This document shows positions 1 to 8,709 of a stretch of DNA of 32,324 nt, piece by piece. The DNA is from an uncultured Bacteroidales bacterium (GTDB lineage: Bacteria > Bacteroidota > Bacteroidia > Bacteroidales > Muribaculaceae): contig URIC01000023.1 of assembly GCA_900547755.1 (NCBI GenBank), positions 1-32,324 of the forward strand. The letters are read 5' to 3'. Below the pieces are notes generated by a model. That model had not been told where the DNA came from and ran no database searches. It saw only the letters and a program-made list of their open reading frames with translations. The translations under genes were made by a program, and so were the position numbers. Within the stretch, counting starts at the first letter, position 1. Each line of letters begins with the position of its first letter.

Positions 1-726
1 GCACGATGAAGGTAATCGAAGGCTCGGGGAACGCCGAGACCGTACTCCACTACACGATAGCCGCTGCGGCACAGCCGACGGTGCTTTCGAGCGCTGACCC
101 TGCGGACAATTCGACAGTAGAGAAGCTCAAGGTCATCACCACCGTATGGACATATCCTGCCGAGAGCGTAGGTCCCTATATCAACACCAGCGCGAAGGCC
201 CTTCTTAAGAACGAGGCGGGCGAGACGCTTCAGGAAGGGAAGCTCAGAGGTTATCAAGGTTCAATCCGCATCCAGTTCGACACGGAAGTGACCGAAGCGG
301 GTACCTATACCGTCACCATACCTGCTGATGTCACCATGGGCGCGACGGGCTATAACGACGACGGCACGATGAAGGTAATCGAAGGCTCGGGGAACGCCGA
401 GACCGTACTCCACTACACGATAGCCGCTGCGGCACAGCCGACGGTGCTTTCGAGCGCTGACCCTGCGGACAATTCGACAGTAGAGAAGCTCAAGGTCATC
501 ACCACCGTATGGACATATCCCTCCGAGAGCGTGGGTCCCTACATAAACACCCAGGCGAAGGCCCTTCTTAAGAACGAGGCGGGTGAGACGCTTCAGGAAG
601 GTAAGCTCAGAGGCTATCAGGGCACCATCCGCATCCAGTTCGACACGGAAGTGATTGAAGCGGGCACCTATACCGTCATCATACCTGCTGATGTCACTAT
701 GGGCGCGACCGGATACAATGACGACG
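1..726 (+). repeat. Two tandem 363-bp coding repeats
   Basis: Copy 1 (1-363) and copy 2 (364-726) are in register with the reading frame. The first 157 bases are identical (1-157 versus 364-520). The remainder differs only by scattered substitutions, several of them synonymous or conservative. The repeat continues to the window edge, so further copies may lie upstream. Confidence 0.9.
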
Positions 727-929
727 GTACCCTTAAAGTCATAGCGGGTTCGGAAAATGAAGAGACCGTACTCCACTATACAGTGAAACCGAATGTCGGA
801 GTCACCGGAGTAAACGCTGACGATGCGGATGTGGAATACTACAATCTCAACGGTTTGCGTGTAAGCCGTCCCGACAAAGGCATTTACATCAAAAAGACCG
901 GTTCAAAGGTAGAGAAAGTGAAATTCTGA
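3..929 (+). CDS. Secreted repeat protein with Por-type C-terminal tail (5' truncated)
   Basis: The reading frame is open from the left edge, so the true start lies outside the window. What remains contains two tandem copies of a 121-residue unit (363 bp period, copies starting at 1 and 364). Each has alternating hydrophobic and Gly/Thr-rich stretches typical of a beta-sandwich, ending in motifs such as TYTVTIPADVTMGATGYNDDG. A short C-terminal module follows, with VEYYNLNGLRV then GIYIKK and a Lys-rich end. That pattern resembles the type IX secretion (Por) sorting tails common in Bacteroidales. The protein is therefore probably exported and surface-attached or released. The repeat domain is not one I can name, and no catalytic motif is visible. 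A terminator follows 30 bp after the stop. Confidence 0.75.
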   Translation, partial: TMKVIEGSGNAETVLHYTIAAAAQPTVLSSADPADNSTVEKLKVITTVWTYPAESVGPYINTSAKALLKNEAGETLQEGKLRGYQGSIRIQFDTEVTEAGTYTVTIPADVTMGATGYNDDGTMKVIEGSGNAETVLHYTIAAAAQPTVLSSADPADNSTVEKLKVITTVWTYPSESVGPYINTQAKALLKNEAGETLQEGKLRGYQGTIRIQFDTEVIEAGTYTVIIPADVTMGATGYNDDGTLKVIAGSENEETVLHYTVKPNVGVTGVNADDADVEYYNLNGLRVSRPDKGIYIKKTGSKVEKVKF

Positions 930-959
930 CAATCGGATATTTCAGATTATTTTTTAAGA

Positions 960-1000
960 GAAGGGACCGCACCGACTTTAGGTGCGGTCCCTTCTTTGCT
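960..1000 (+). terminator. Rho-independent terminator of the repeat-protein gene
   Basis: A perfect 14-bp stem (960-973 pairing with 981-994) encloses a 7-base loop and is followed by a short T-rich run (TTTGCTT). It lies 30 bp downstream of the stop codon. Confidence 0.85.
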
Positions 1001-1071
1001 TGTGAGTATATGTGAAAAAGCCGTCTTTCCAAAAACTTGCCTGAGTCTGCGAAATGTGTCATGGCACGGGA

Positions 1072-1100
1072 TTGGGTTTGCGGAATTTTTGTTAATTTTG
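1072..1100 (+). promoter_or_regulatory. Bacteroidetes-type promoter of sufB
   Basis: A TAATTTTG box (1093-1100) matches the Bacteroidetes -7 consensus TAnnTTTG. A TTG (1072-1074) lies 18 bases upstream at the -33 position. The box is 56 bp ahead of the sufB ATG, after the terminator of the previous gene. Confidence 0.6.
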
Positions 1101-1156
1101 CAACCGCTTAACGCATTATGGCGTTATATTTTTAAACAGCCTCTAAACATCTGATT

Positions 1157-2599
1157 ATGGATAATGATACTATTCTTCGGGATGCTACCGAAGGAGAATA
1201 TAAGTACGGTTTTACATCGGACATAGATACGGAAATAGTACCGGCAGGTCTGAACGAGGATGTCATACGCCTTATTTCGCGCAAGAAGGGAGAGCCTGAT
1301 TGGCTGCTTGACTTCCGTCTGAAGGCTTACAGACACTGGCTCACCTTGCCCGTGCCGGACTGGGGACATCTCTCCATTCCGGAGATTGATTTCCAGGCCA
1401 TAAGTTATTATGCCGCGCCCAAGCCGGCGGAGAAGAAGAAAAGCATGGACGAGGTAGACCCTGAGCTTGTCAAGACATTCAACAAACTGGGCATCTCGCT
1501 TGAAGAGCAAAAGCATCTAAGCGGCGTGGCCGTGGATGCCGTGATGGACTCTGTGAGCGTCAAGACCACCCACCGGGAGAAGCTGGCGGAATTGGGAGTC
1601 ATCTTCTGTTCATTCTCCGAGGCTGTGAAGGATTACCCGGAGTTGGTGCGCAAATATCTGGGTAGCGTGGTGAGCTATCGCGACAATTTCTATGCCGCGC
1701 TCAATTCAGCGGTCTTCTCCGACGGTTCCTTTGTCTATATACCCAAGGGAGTACGCTGCCCTATGGAACTGAGTACTTATTTCCGAATCAACGCTGCCGG
1801 CACAGGTCAGTTTGAACGTACTCTGATAGTTGCGGACGATGACGCTTACGTCAGCTATCTGGAGGGGTGTACCGCCCCGATGCGCGACGAGAATCAGCTC
1901 CATGCAGCCATTGTGGAGATAATTTGCGAGGAACGTGCCGAGGTGAAGTATTCCACTGTCCAGAACTGGTATGCCGGCGACAAGGAAGGCCGTGGCGGCA
2001 TCTATAACTTCGTCACCAAACGCGCCCTCTGCCGCGGTCATCGCTCCAAAGTTAGCTGGACACAGGTGGAGACAGGCTCGGCCATAACCTGGAAATACCC
2101 CAGCTGCGTGCTCAAGGGGGACGAAAGCGTGGGCGAGTTCTACTCCGTGGCCGTCACCAATAATTTCCAGCAGGCGGATACCGGCACCAAGATGATTCAT
2201 GTGGGGCGCAACTCGCGAAGCACTATCGTCAGCAAAGGCATCTCGGCTGGCCGCAGCCAGAACTCCTACCGGGGCCTGGTGCGTATGCTCCCCGCCGCCG
2301 AGGGTTGCCGCAACTACACGCAGTGCGACTCCCTGCTGATGGGTCCGGACTGTGGCGCACATACCTTCCCCTACATAGATGTGCAGAATGACACCTCGAC
2401 GGTGGAGCATGAGGCCACGACGTCTAAAATAAACGAAGAACAGATATTCTATTGTAACCAGCGCGGCATCCCTACCGAGGAAGCCGTGGGCCTGATAGTG
2501 AACGGCTACGCCAAGGAGGTTATGAACAAGCTGCCCATGGAGTTCGCCGTAGAGGCCCAGAAACTGCTGCAGATAACCCTGGAGGGGTCGGTAGGCTGA
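1157..2599 (+). CDS. sufB: Fe-S cluster assembly scaffold protein SufB
   Basis: This 480-residue protein has the full length and signature segments of SufB, the scaffold on which the SufBCD complex builds Fe-S clusters in the cytosol. The N-terminus carries the family block with EYKYGF and GEPDWLLDFRLKAY. The C-terminal core contains DCGAHTFPYIDV, EHEATTSKI and FYCNQRG, the region that holds the cluster/sulfur-handling Cys and conserved Glu/His residues of the family. The ATG at 1157 gives the standard N-terminus. Its stop overlaps the start of the phoH-like gene by one base. The usual partners sufC, sufD and sufS are not adjacent: a PhoH-family gene takes the next position, so they must be elsewhere in the genome. 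Confidence 0.96.
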   Translation: MDNDTILRDATEGEYKYGFTSDIDTEIVPAGLNEDVIRLISRKKGEPDWLLDFRLKAYRHWLTLPVPDWGHLSIPEIDFQAISYYAAPKPAEKKKSMDEVDPELVKTFNKLGISLEEQKHLSGVAVDAVMDSVSVKTTHREKLAELGVIFCSFSEAVKDYPELVRKYLGSVVSYRDNFYAALNSAVFSDGSFVYIPKGVRCPMELSTYFRINAAGTGQFERTLIVADDDAYVSYLEGCTAPMRDENQLHAAIVEIICEERAEVKYSTVQNWYAGDKEGRGGIYNFVTKRALCRGHRSKVSWTQVETGSAITWKYPSCVLKGDESVGEFYSVAVTNNFQQADTGTKMIHVGRNSRSTIVSKGISAGRSQNSYRGLVRMLPAAEGCRNYTQCDSLLMGPDCGAHTFPYIDVQNDTSTVEHEATTSKINEEQIFYCNQRGIPTEEAVGLIVNGYAKEVMNKLPMEFAVEAQKLLQITLEGSVG

Positions 2600-3564
2600 T
2601 GATAGAGAGAATAGTGATAATAGAGAGTGTGGACCCGCAGATATTCTACGGGGTGAACAATGCGAACATATCGCTGATTCGCAATCTTTTCCCGAAGCTG
2701 CGCATCGCTGCCCGAGGCAATGTCATCAAGGTGATAGGGGAACAGGGGGAAACGGCGGAGTTCGAGCGCAAAATCCACGAGATAGAGGATTATGCTTCCC
2801 ACTACAACAAGCTGGACGGGGAGGTGATAATAGACATCGTGAAGGGACGGGACGTGGAGCGTCCCATGCCCGGCGGAGCAATCATTTACGGAGTGAACGG
2901 CAAGCCCATAACACCCCGCAACGCCAACCAGCACCGCATGGTGAAGAGTTTTGCGGACAATGACCTCACCTTCGCTCTCGGTCCTGCCGGCACCGGCAAG
3001 ACGTACATAGCCATAGCCCTGGCGGTCGCGGCACTCAAGAACAAGCAGACACGCCGCATCATCCTGAGCCGTCCGGCAGTGGAGGCCGGCGAGAAATTAG
3101 GCTTCCTGCCGGGCGATATGAAGGATAAGATAGACCCGTACCTCCAGCCTCTCTACGATGCCTTGGAGGACATGATTCCGGCCCTTAAGCTGAAGGAATA
3201 CATGGAGAGCGGAACCATACAGATAGCTCCGCTGGCCTTCATGCGCGGACGCACCCTGAACGATGCCGTCATAATCCTGGACGAGGCGCAGAACACCACC
3301 ACCCACCAGATGAAAATGTTCCTGACCCGCCTGGGCATGAACGCGAAGATGGTCATAACGGGAGACGTGACGCAGATAGACCTGCCGCGCCACACCCGCT
3401 CGGGCCTGTTGCAGGCGCTGAACATACTTCGCGGAGTAAAGGGTATAGGCAACATAGAATACGAGAAAAAGGACATAGTGCGTCATCCTCTGGTGCAGCG
3501 GATAGTGGATGCCTACGAAGCCCGCGAGGATGCCGATGACGGCACCGGTACGGACGAAGAATAA
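2599..3564 (+). CDS. PhoH-family (YbeZ-like) NTPase
   Basis: A 321-residue PhoH-like protein with Walker A GPAGTGKT, the family block SRPAVEAGEKLGFLPGDMKD, and Walker B VIILDEAQN followed by TGD, as in YbeZ/PhoH. YbeZ-type proteins are cytosolic ATPases associated with RNA metabolism and ribosome maturation together with YbeY; whether that applies here is inference. The ATG overlaps the sufB TGA (TGATG), and a GGAGGGG tract inside the end of sufB can serve as its ribosome binding site, so translational coupling is likely. No ybeY is visible nearby. A strong terminator follows 36 bp after the stop. Confidence 0.93.
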   Translation: MIERIVIIESVDPQIFYGVNNANISLIRNLFPKLRIAARGNVIKVIGEQGETAEFERKIHEIEDYASHYNKLDGEVIIDIVKGRDVERPMPGGAIIYGVNGKPITPRNANQHRMVKSFADNDLTFALGPAGTGKTYIAIALAVAALKNKQTRRIILSRPAVEAGEKLGFLPGDMKDKIDPYLQPLYDALEDMIPALKLKEYMESGTIQIAPLAFMRGRTLNDAVIILDEAQNTTTHQMKMFLTRLGMNAKMVITGDVTQIDLPRHTRSGLLQALNILRGVKGIGNIEYEKKDIVRHPLVQRIVDAYEAREDADDGTGTDEE

Positions 3565-3600
3565 AGGTCCGAAGCAAGAAAAGAAAATTTGACATATACG

Positions 3601-3645
3601 AATAGAGAAGTCCAACCGATTTTTCGGTTGGACTTCTCTATTTTT
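3601..3645 (+). terminator. Strong terminator between convergent genes
   Basis: An 18-bp stem (3601-3618 with 3625-3642) with a short T-rich loop runs straight into a T run (3641-3645) on the + strand, ending phoH. The same hairpin is 14 bp past the end of the minus-strand lipoprotein gene at 3659 and could also stop that transcript, although the T tract on that strand is poor. Confidence 0.9.
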
Positions 3646-3658
3646 GGGGGGAGAGCTG

Positions 3659-5848
3659 TTACAGCTCTATATATTCTGAAATCTCCTTGACACCGCGGGT
3701 ACCGAAGTATTTGGTTATGGTGCCTTTAATCAGTACGTGCTTCTTGTACATGCCGGGATTGGCCGCCAGACCGAGCTGGTCGCGCAGGGAGCCGGCGGGG
3801 ATAGCGCAGGGCACTGCGTTGGCGGTGCCTGTAACGGATGCGGAGGAACCGAGGATGAAGTTCGTATTCTTGAAGTCGGAACCGGGCTTGTCGTTGAATG
3901 TGGCGCCGCTGCTCCAGTTCATGCCGTTAATCCAGCCGACGATGTAGCCCTCTATCCATACTTCTGAGGAATCGGTTGTGGATTTCTGTATGTCGGCCAC
4001 TGTGTAGGGTTCATCCTTGGTGCCCTTGCCGGTGGTGGGCTGGTCAGGCTGGTCGGGAGTGCCTGTGCTCGTGCTTTTGCCTACCAGGACATTGTCCACG
4101 CACCATGTGGCGTAGTTGGCGTCGGAAGTGGCGGAATAGCAGAAGCCGATGTAGATGATGCCGCTGTAGTCGGCCAGGGAGAGTTTGCCGGAGTCAACCC
4201 ATGAGCTGTAACCGCTGGCGGGAGCCGTGGCCAGGGTGGGGTTGAGCTTTGTCTTTGTGGCGGTGGTGGGGTCGTCGCTTGTCATGACGTAGACTTCGAG
4301 CTTTGTGGTAGTGGAGCCGTAGCCGTTTACCTGTGTGCTGAAGGACATTATTTTCTCGGCCAGCTGGGAAGCGTTGATGGCGGGAGTGATGAGCCAGCTC
4401 TCGAAAGGCGCGGTGCCCTTGTAGCCGGTCATGGCCGCGTAGTTGTTGTTGTCAAAAGTGGTGATGTACCAGGCCTTGTTGCCCTTTACCTTGAGTTCCT
4501 TCCATCCGGCGGGAATGGATTTGGAGCCGTCGAAAGTCTCATCGATGGATGTGACGGCGGTGCCGGGGTCGGTGGGGGATGTCTTTCCCTCTATTTCATA
4601 TTCGGAGGCAGTGCCGGAGGTGTTGAGCAGGCCGTTGGCGCCCATGTATGAGTCAAAGGTGCCGGTCACTTTAATCTGCTTGCCGAAATTGTCGGGGTTG
4701 TCCATCAGGTTGCCGTTCTTGCGCAGGGAAGAACCCTGGGGCAGAGTCAGGATTAGGCACTGCTTGTAGTCGCGGCAGTCGGCGGCGGGAGCGATAACGA
4801 GAGTGTTGTCCATCTCGGCATCGGCGCTCCATATAATCTTGTCGTTGGAGTCGATGTCGGAAACGCCGGCCTTTACGGAGCCTACGATGAAGCCGCTTAC
4901 CCAACCTGACTTGCCGGAACCCTGGAGCTCGATGGCCTCAGGCACTGTGTAGGGGTCTGAAGCCTGACCCTTGGAGTCGAACATACAGTCGGCTGTAGAG
5001 CGGAGCAGGAGCTGCCATGTGCCGTTGAAGTAAGAGAGTATACCCATCACGTCGCCGGTGCCGGCGGGGAGGGTCTGGCTGCGGAAAGACGAATAGTTGG
5101 AGTTGCGTACCAGCATGGTGTTGCCCTTGGCGTCGACAAGGGTGCGGTTCGTGGTCTTGTCGGCGTCGGCGTAGGGAAGTTCGCCGCCACCCTCGAAGTG
5201 AACGTTGCGGAACACTACGAGCTGGCTCTGCCACTGGCGCAGGCCCTCGGGAGTCGATGGGAGGCTGCCCATATCGGCCTCCAGACAGTACATCTCATCG
5301 GCGGGACGCTCCTGACCGGCTGTCAGATAGACGAAGTCGGGGTCGGGGAACCTGTTGAGTTCGGTGTGATTCTGGAAGAGGGGGAACTCCATGAAGGAAA
5401 CCTGGGGGGTGCCGTTGTATTCGCCGTATCCGCCCACCTGTTGCAGCGCGGCATACTTGCCTATGCCCAGGTCGGTGAGGTTTATGACCAGCTCCTGCCC
5501 CACACGGTAGGTGTTGTTGAGGCCAGTCTGGTTGATGGAGAAAGCAAGTGCGCCGGTGGCGTCCTGGATAACCAGGGACTTGTAGATGTTGCCGGTGGCG
5601 TCGGAGGATATGACGCGCCCCTTGACGATGATGTCGCTGCCGTCATCCTTCTTGCCTACCGTCTGGTAGTAGTTGGCGTCGTCTTGCCAGTACTTGGCCT
5701 TGAGTTCCGCGATAGTGGTGTTGGCCTCCATTGTGGCCTTGGGTTCCGGGATAGGAGGCATGTCAAAGTCGTTCTGACAGGAGGTCAGAGTGGCGCCGGC
5801 TGTGAGAGCCAGGAGCGCGAGACTTGATAATTTACTGAATATCTTCAT
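3659..5848 (-). CDS. DUF5689 / DUF6359 multidomain OB-fold surface lipoprotein
   Basis: A 729-residue lipoprotein (lipobox LTSC, Cys24). From N to C the domains appear to be: DUF5689 at about 40-290 (including IIVKGRVISSD and LVIQDATGAL, as in OB-fold proteins of this family); a DUF6359-like OB domain at about 298-420 (YTVPEAIEL, WVSGFIVG); a choice-of-anchor J, jelly-roll-like domain at about 434-595 (ETFDGS...PAGW, FESWLITPAI); a Gly/Pro/Thr linker; and a second DUF6359-like domain at about 615-729 (YTVADIQ, WIEGYIVGWING). It is the last gene of the nuclease/TonB/lipoprotein unit, 48 bp after the TonB receptor gene, where a SusD protein would sit in a glycan locus. The inferred role is to capture substrate at the cell surface for the receptor. 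OB folds make a nucleic-acid ligand plausible but do not prove it. Confidence 0.88.
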   Translation of the reverse strand: MKIFSKLSSLALLALTAGATLTSCQNDFDMPPIPEPKATMEANTTIAELKAKYWQDDANYYQTVGKKDDGSDIIVKGRVISSDATGNIYKSLVIQDATGALAFSINQTGLNNTYRVGQELVINLTDLGIGKYAALQQVGGYGEYNGTPQVSFMEFPLFQNHTELNRFPDPDFVYLTAGQERPADEMYCLEADMGSLPSTPEGLRQWQSQLVVFRNVHFEGGGELPYADADKTTNRTLVDAKGNTMLVRNSNYSSFRSQTLPAGTGDVMGILSYFNGTWQLLLRSTADCMFDSKGQASDPYTVPEAIELQGSGKSGWVSGFIVGSVKAGVSDIDSNDKIIWSADAEMDNTLVIAPAADCRDYKQCLILTLPQGSSLRKNGNLMDNPDNFGKQIKVTGTFDSYMGANGLLNTSGTASEYEIEGKTSPTDPGTAVTSIDETFDGSKSIPAGWKELKVKGNKAWYITTFDNNNYAAMTGYKGTAPFESWLITPAINASQLAEKIMSFSTQVNGYGSTTTKLEVYVMTSDDPTTATKTKLNPTLATAPASGYSSWVDSGKLSLADYSGIIYIGFCYSATSDANYATWCVDNVLVGKSTSTGTPDQPDQPTTGKGTKDEPYTVADIQKSTTDSSEVWIEGYIVGWINGMNWSSGATFNDKPGSDFKNTNFILGSSASVTGTANAVPCAIPAGSLRDQLGLAANPGMYKKHVLIKGTITKYFGTRGVKEISEYIEL

Positions 5849-5896
5849 ATTGTATGTTGTTTTTATGCTTATTGATAAGATTTGCGTCTCAGAGAC

Positions 5897-8683
5897 TTAG
5901 AAACGGATACCTACGTTGAAGTTGATTTTGATACCCTGTGCGTAGCGGATACGGTTAGGCCACTTGTTGACGTTGTAGTTGTCGTAGTCGAAGCGGTTCT
6001 GCTGCTGGCCGAAGACCATAATGTCGCGGTTGTTGAGGATATTGTTGATGCCGAGGTTGAAATTCACGGAGCCGAAAGAGGTGTACAGCACCTTGCCTAT
6101 GGAAGCGTTGAGGACGAAGGCGTTGTTCATCTTGTCTTGCTTGGTGATGGCGTGCATCTTGTCCATGATGGCCTGCTCGGAATCGCCGGCGGATACGATA
6201 CCATCCATATAGAAGTGACGCATGGGCGAGAGGTACATATAGGAAGAGCCCATCCATGTGCCGTTCAGGCCGAAGAACCACTGGTGGGGAGCCGCCCAGT
6301 TGATGCCTATGTTATATGCCTGCTGAGGAGCGCCGCCCAGGTAGTAGTTCTTGAGGTAGGCTGTCTCCTGGCGGTCGTCGTACAGGCCGTTCTCGTAGGA
6401 GATGTAGGCGGTGGGCCTGTTCTTGTATTGCGCGCGGGAGAGTGTGCCGACGGCGGATAGGGTGAGGGAGGGCGTTATGGCATAGCTCATGCCCAGTTCG
6501 ATGCCCTTGTACTCGCGCTCCACGCCATTGAGCAGGGAGGTGGCGTTGGTACCGTTGATGTCATCGTAATAAAGGGTATACTCCATACCGTTCCAGGTGT
6601 GTGTCCAGTATCCGGTGACAGAACCGCGGAAGCGGTCGTAGTTCCAGACATAGGAGATGTCTCCGCTCAGGTAGCGCTCGCTCTTAAGGTCGGGTACTGT
6701 GGCGTCCTTGATGTTGGCGGAGATATAAGAGGTGTAGTAGGAGGGAGCTGTGGTGCCGTATGCTCCGTGGAATACGAAGTAGTTGCGGCCGTTCAGCTTA
6801 TAAGTCGCGCCCACCTTTATGCCGGCGTTGTCGAATGTGTGGCGTTTGCCGGCGCCATAGGAGCTGTCGGGGTTGCGTCCGTTCTTGAAATTGCCGTGGC
6901 GCATGAAGTTGGTGTAGGACATCGTCAGGGCATAGTTCACGTCCCAGTGACGGGTGATTATCTGGTGCTGAATCCAGGCGGCTGCGTTGTAGTAACGTAT
7001 GTTGTAGTCATATCCTATGGTGTCTCCTTTCTTGGCCTTGTGGTTGGGGTTGAGCAGGTTGTTCTGCAGTTTGGGGTCGGAGGAGTCGAAATCGCGCTCG
7101 TAGAAGGAGTCGATATCTGTCCAGAACTCACCGCCCAGCAGGTCGTAGACCGTCTTGTAGAAATGGGAATCGGAGTAGTTGAACGAAACGCCGCCCTGCA
7201 GGGTCTGATTGTCGTCGATTCTGTGGTTGACGTAGGAGTTGAACATCCAGGAAGTGGTGTTGGTGTGGCGTGCCGAGAGGATGTAGGAGCTTTGTCCGCG
7301 CAGTTCGGGGTTGCGGTCGAAACTTTCGCTGTTCATCCTGTTGGCGAAGTAGATTGCATCCCAGTTGATTTGGCTCACGTTGCTGTTGGTGAGCCACTGG
7401 TTGGTGATGTAGTCGTATGTGGCTTTCTGCTGGTTGTACAGCTCAGTGCCTACTTCAGCTGTGGGGGCTACCCAGCTGGGGAGATAGCGGTAGTAGTCCG
7501 GACGGGGGTCCGAGGAGTTGGAGGTACGCTCGAAGGAAGTGGTGGCGTAGCGGTTGGAGCGGAAACCGATAGCCGTGTTTACAGTGGTTCCGGCCTTGGG
7601 CTTCCATATCCAGTTCATTATCGCCGAGGGGTCGAATGTGTTGCGTATGCGCGAGGAACGCTTCTTGCCGTTCCACCAGCCCCATGCCGGGTTATATAGA
7701 TTGTCGTCCAGGAGGTCGAATACTTCCTGGTATGAGTACTGCTGTGTGGCGCGCTGTGTAGGTGCGCCCCAGGTGGTGATGTTTATGGAGTGCTTGTCGT
7801 TGAACACCTTCTGTACGGAGAGGGCGTAGGCCAGGGAGTTGTAGAATGTACCTTCCACCACACCCTCGGGGGCGTAACGGCCCATAAGTGTGGCGGACCA
7901 GGCCCATCCGTTCTTGTTGAGTCCGGAATTGTATTGCAGGCCTGCGCGAAGCATATAGTCGGAGTTCTGGTAAGTGGCCATGCCTCGGAAACCGGGGGCG
8001 TATTCGGAAGCATAGGTAGTGTAGTTGGTGGCGCCTCCCAGGCCGCCGAAACCGAATGACACGGCCTCGGTGCCGATGCCCACGGTCTTGTTGCGGAAAG
8101 CGGTGGAGGTCATGCCGCCCAGACCGGACCAATTGAAGCGGCCGCTGCGCACATCGTTGAATTCCATTCCGTTGATGTATCCCTTCTGCATCTCGGAGTT
8201 ATAGCCGCGCATACGGAAATACATGGGCTGGAAATTCCAGGAGGCATTCTGGTAATAGACGTTGTCGTTGGCGCCCTGAATGGTAGCCACGGACTGGTTG
8301 GAGCTGTCATCGTCCATGAGGTCCATCTCGTCGAAGATGTAGTCCGTGTTGGCGTTGAAGCTCTCGTCGTCATAGCCGGTGGGAGTGATTTTGATTTGTC
8401 CCAGGTCGCGCACTGTGCCGGCCACGATTTCCACGTCCATGTACTGGTCGGAGTAACCGTTGGCAATAATCTGAAGCACATCGGAGCCTACCTGAGCGTT
8501 AGAGATGGTGAAGGAGCCTGTGGCGTCCGTCACCACGAGGATAGCCTGGTCCGACAGCAGCACATTGGCGTCTGCCACGGGCTGCGAGGTCTGGCTGTCC
8601 ACTACTATACCGCGCAGGCCGGTGGCCGCCGAGGCCGACAGGGACGCCGCGAGGCATACGAACAGGATTAGAATTTGTCTCAT
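5897..8683 (-). CDS. TonB-dependent outer-membrane receptor with carboxypeptidase-like N-terminal domain
   Basis: A 928-residue receptor. After a signal peptide (cleavage near ASA, residue 20) comes a carboxypeptidase regulatory-like domain at about 22-100 (GLRGIVVDSQT, GSFTISNAQVG), then the plug region (FRMRGYNSEMQKGYINGMEF), then a long beta-barrel that ends in a terminal Phe (INFNVGIRF), as expected for BAM-inserted porins. TonB-dependent receptors import bulky substrates across the outer membrane using ExbBD-TonB energy. This one is flanked by an exported EEP-fold enzyme (26 bp upstream) and an OB-fold lipoprotein (48 bp downstream) in the same orientation, and no SusD is present. The substrate is more likely a nucleic-acid or nucleotide product than a glycan (inference). 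Confidence 0.93.
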   Translation of the reverse strand: MRQILILFVCLAASLSASAATGLRGIVVDSQTSQPVADANVLLSDQAILVVTDATGSFTISNAQVGSDVLQIIANGYSDQYMDVEIVAGTVRDLGQIKITPTGYDDESFNANTDYIFDEMDLMDDDSSNQSVATIQGANDNVYYQNASWNFQPMYFRMRGYNSEMQKGYINGMEFNDVRSGRFNWSGLGGMTSTAFRNKTVGIGTEAVSFGFGGLGGATNYTTYASEYAPGFRGMATYQNSDYMLRAGLQYNSGLNKNGWAWSATLMGRYAPEGVVEGTFYNSLAYALSVQKVFNDKHSINITTWGAPTQRATQQYSYQEVFDLLDDNLYNPAWGWWNGKKRSSRIRNTFDPSAIMNWIWKPKAGTTVNTAIGFRSNRYATTSFERTSNSSDPRPDYYRYLPSWVAPTAEVGTELYNQQKATYDYITNQWLTNSNVSQINWDAIYFANRMNSESFDRNPELRGQSSYILSARHTNTTSWMFNSYVNHRIDDNQTLQGGVSFNYSDSHFYKTVYDLLGGEFWTDIDSFYERDFDSSDPKLQNNLLNPNHKAKKGDTIGYDYNIRYYNAAAWIQHQIITRHWDVNYALTMSYTNFMRHGNFKNGRNPDSSYGAGKRHTFDNAGIKVGATYKLNGRNYFVFHGAYGTTAPSYYTSYISANIKDATVPDLKSERYLSGDISYVWNYDRFRGSVTGYWTHTWNGMEYTLYYDDINGTNATSLLNGVEREYKGIELGMSYAITPSLTLSAVGTLSRAQYKNRPTAYISYENGLYDDRQETAYLKNYYLGGAPQQAYNIGINWAAPHQWFFGLNGTWMGSSYMYLSPMRHFYMDGIVSAGDSEQAIMDKMHAITKQDKMNNAFVLNASIGKVLYTSFGSVNFNLGINNILNNRDIMVFGQQQNRFDYDNYNVNKWPNRIRYAQGIKINFNVGIRF

Positions 8684-8709
8684 ATTATTCGGGTTGATTT
8701 GTTATATGC

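Noticed and set aside
1..726. CRISPR array or mobile repeat
   Set aside because: The 363-bp period is in frame and codes for protein domains. No other stretch of the window shows short spaced direct repeats.
6599..7699. Long plus-strand frame of 366 codons opposite the TonB receptor gene
   Set aside because: Shadow of the codon bias of a well-supported receptor. It has no domain, no initiation context and low-complexity Val/Gly composition. The same holds for plus-strand frames at 8749-9720, 5198-5827, 24838-25581 and 27088-27963.
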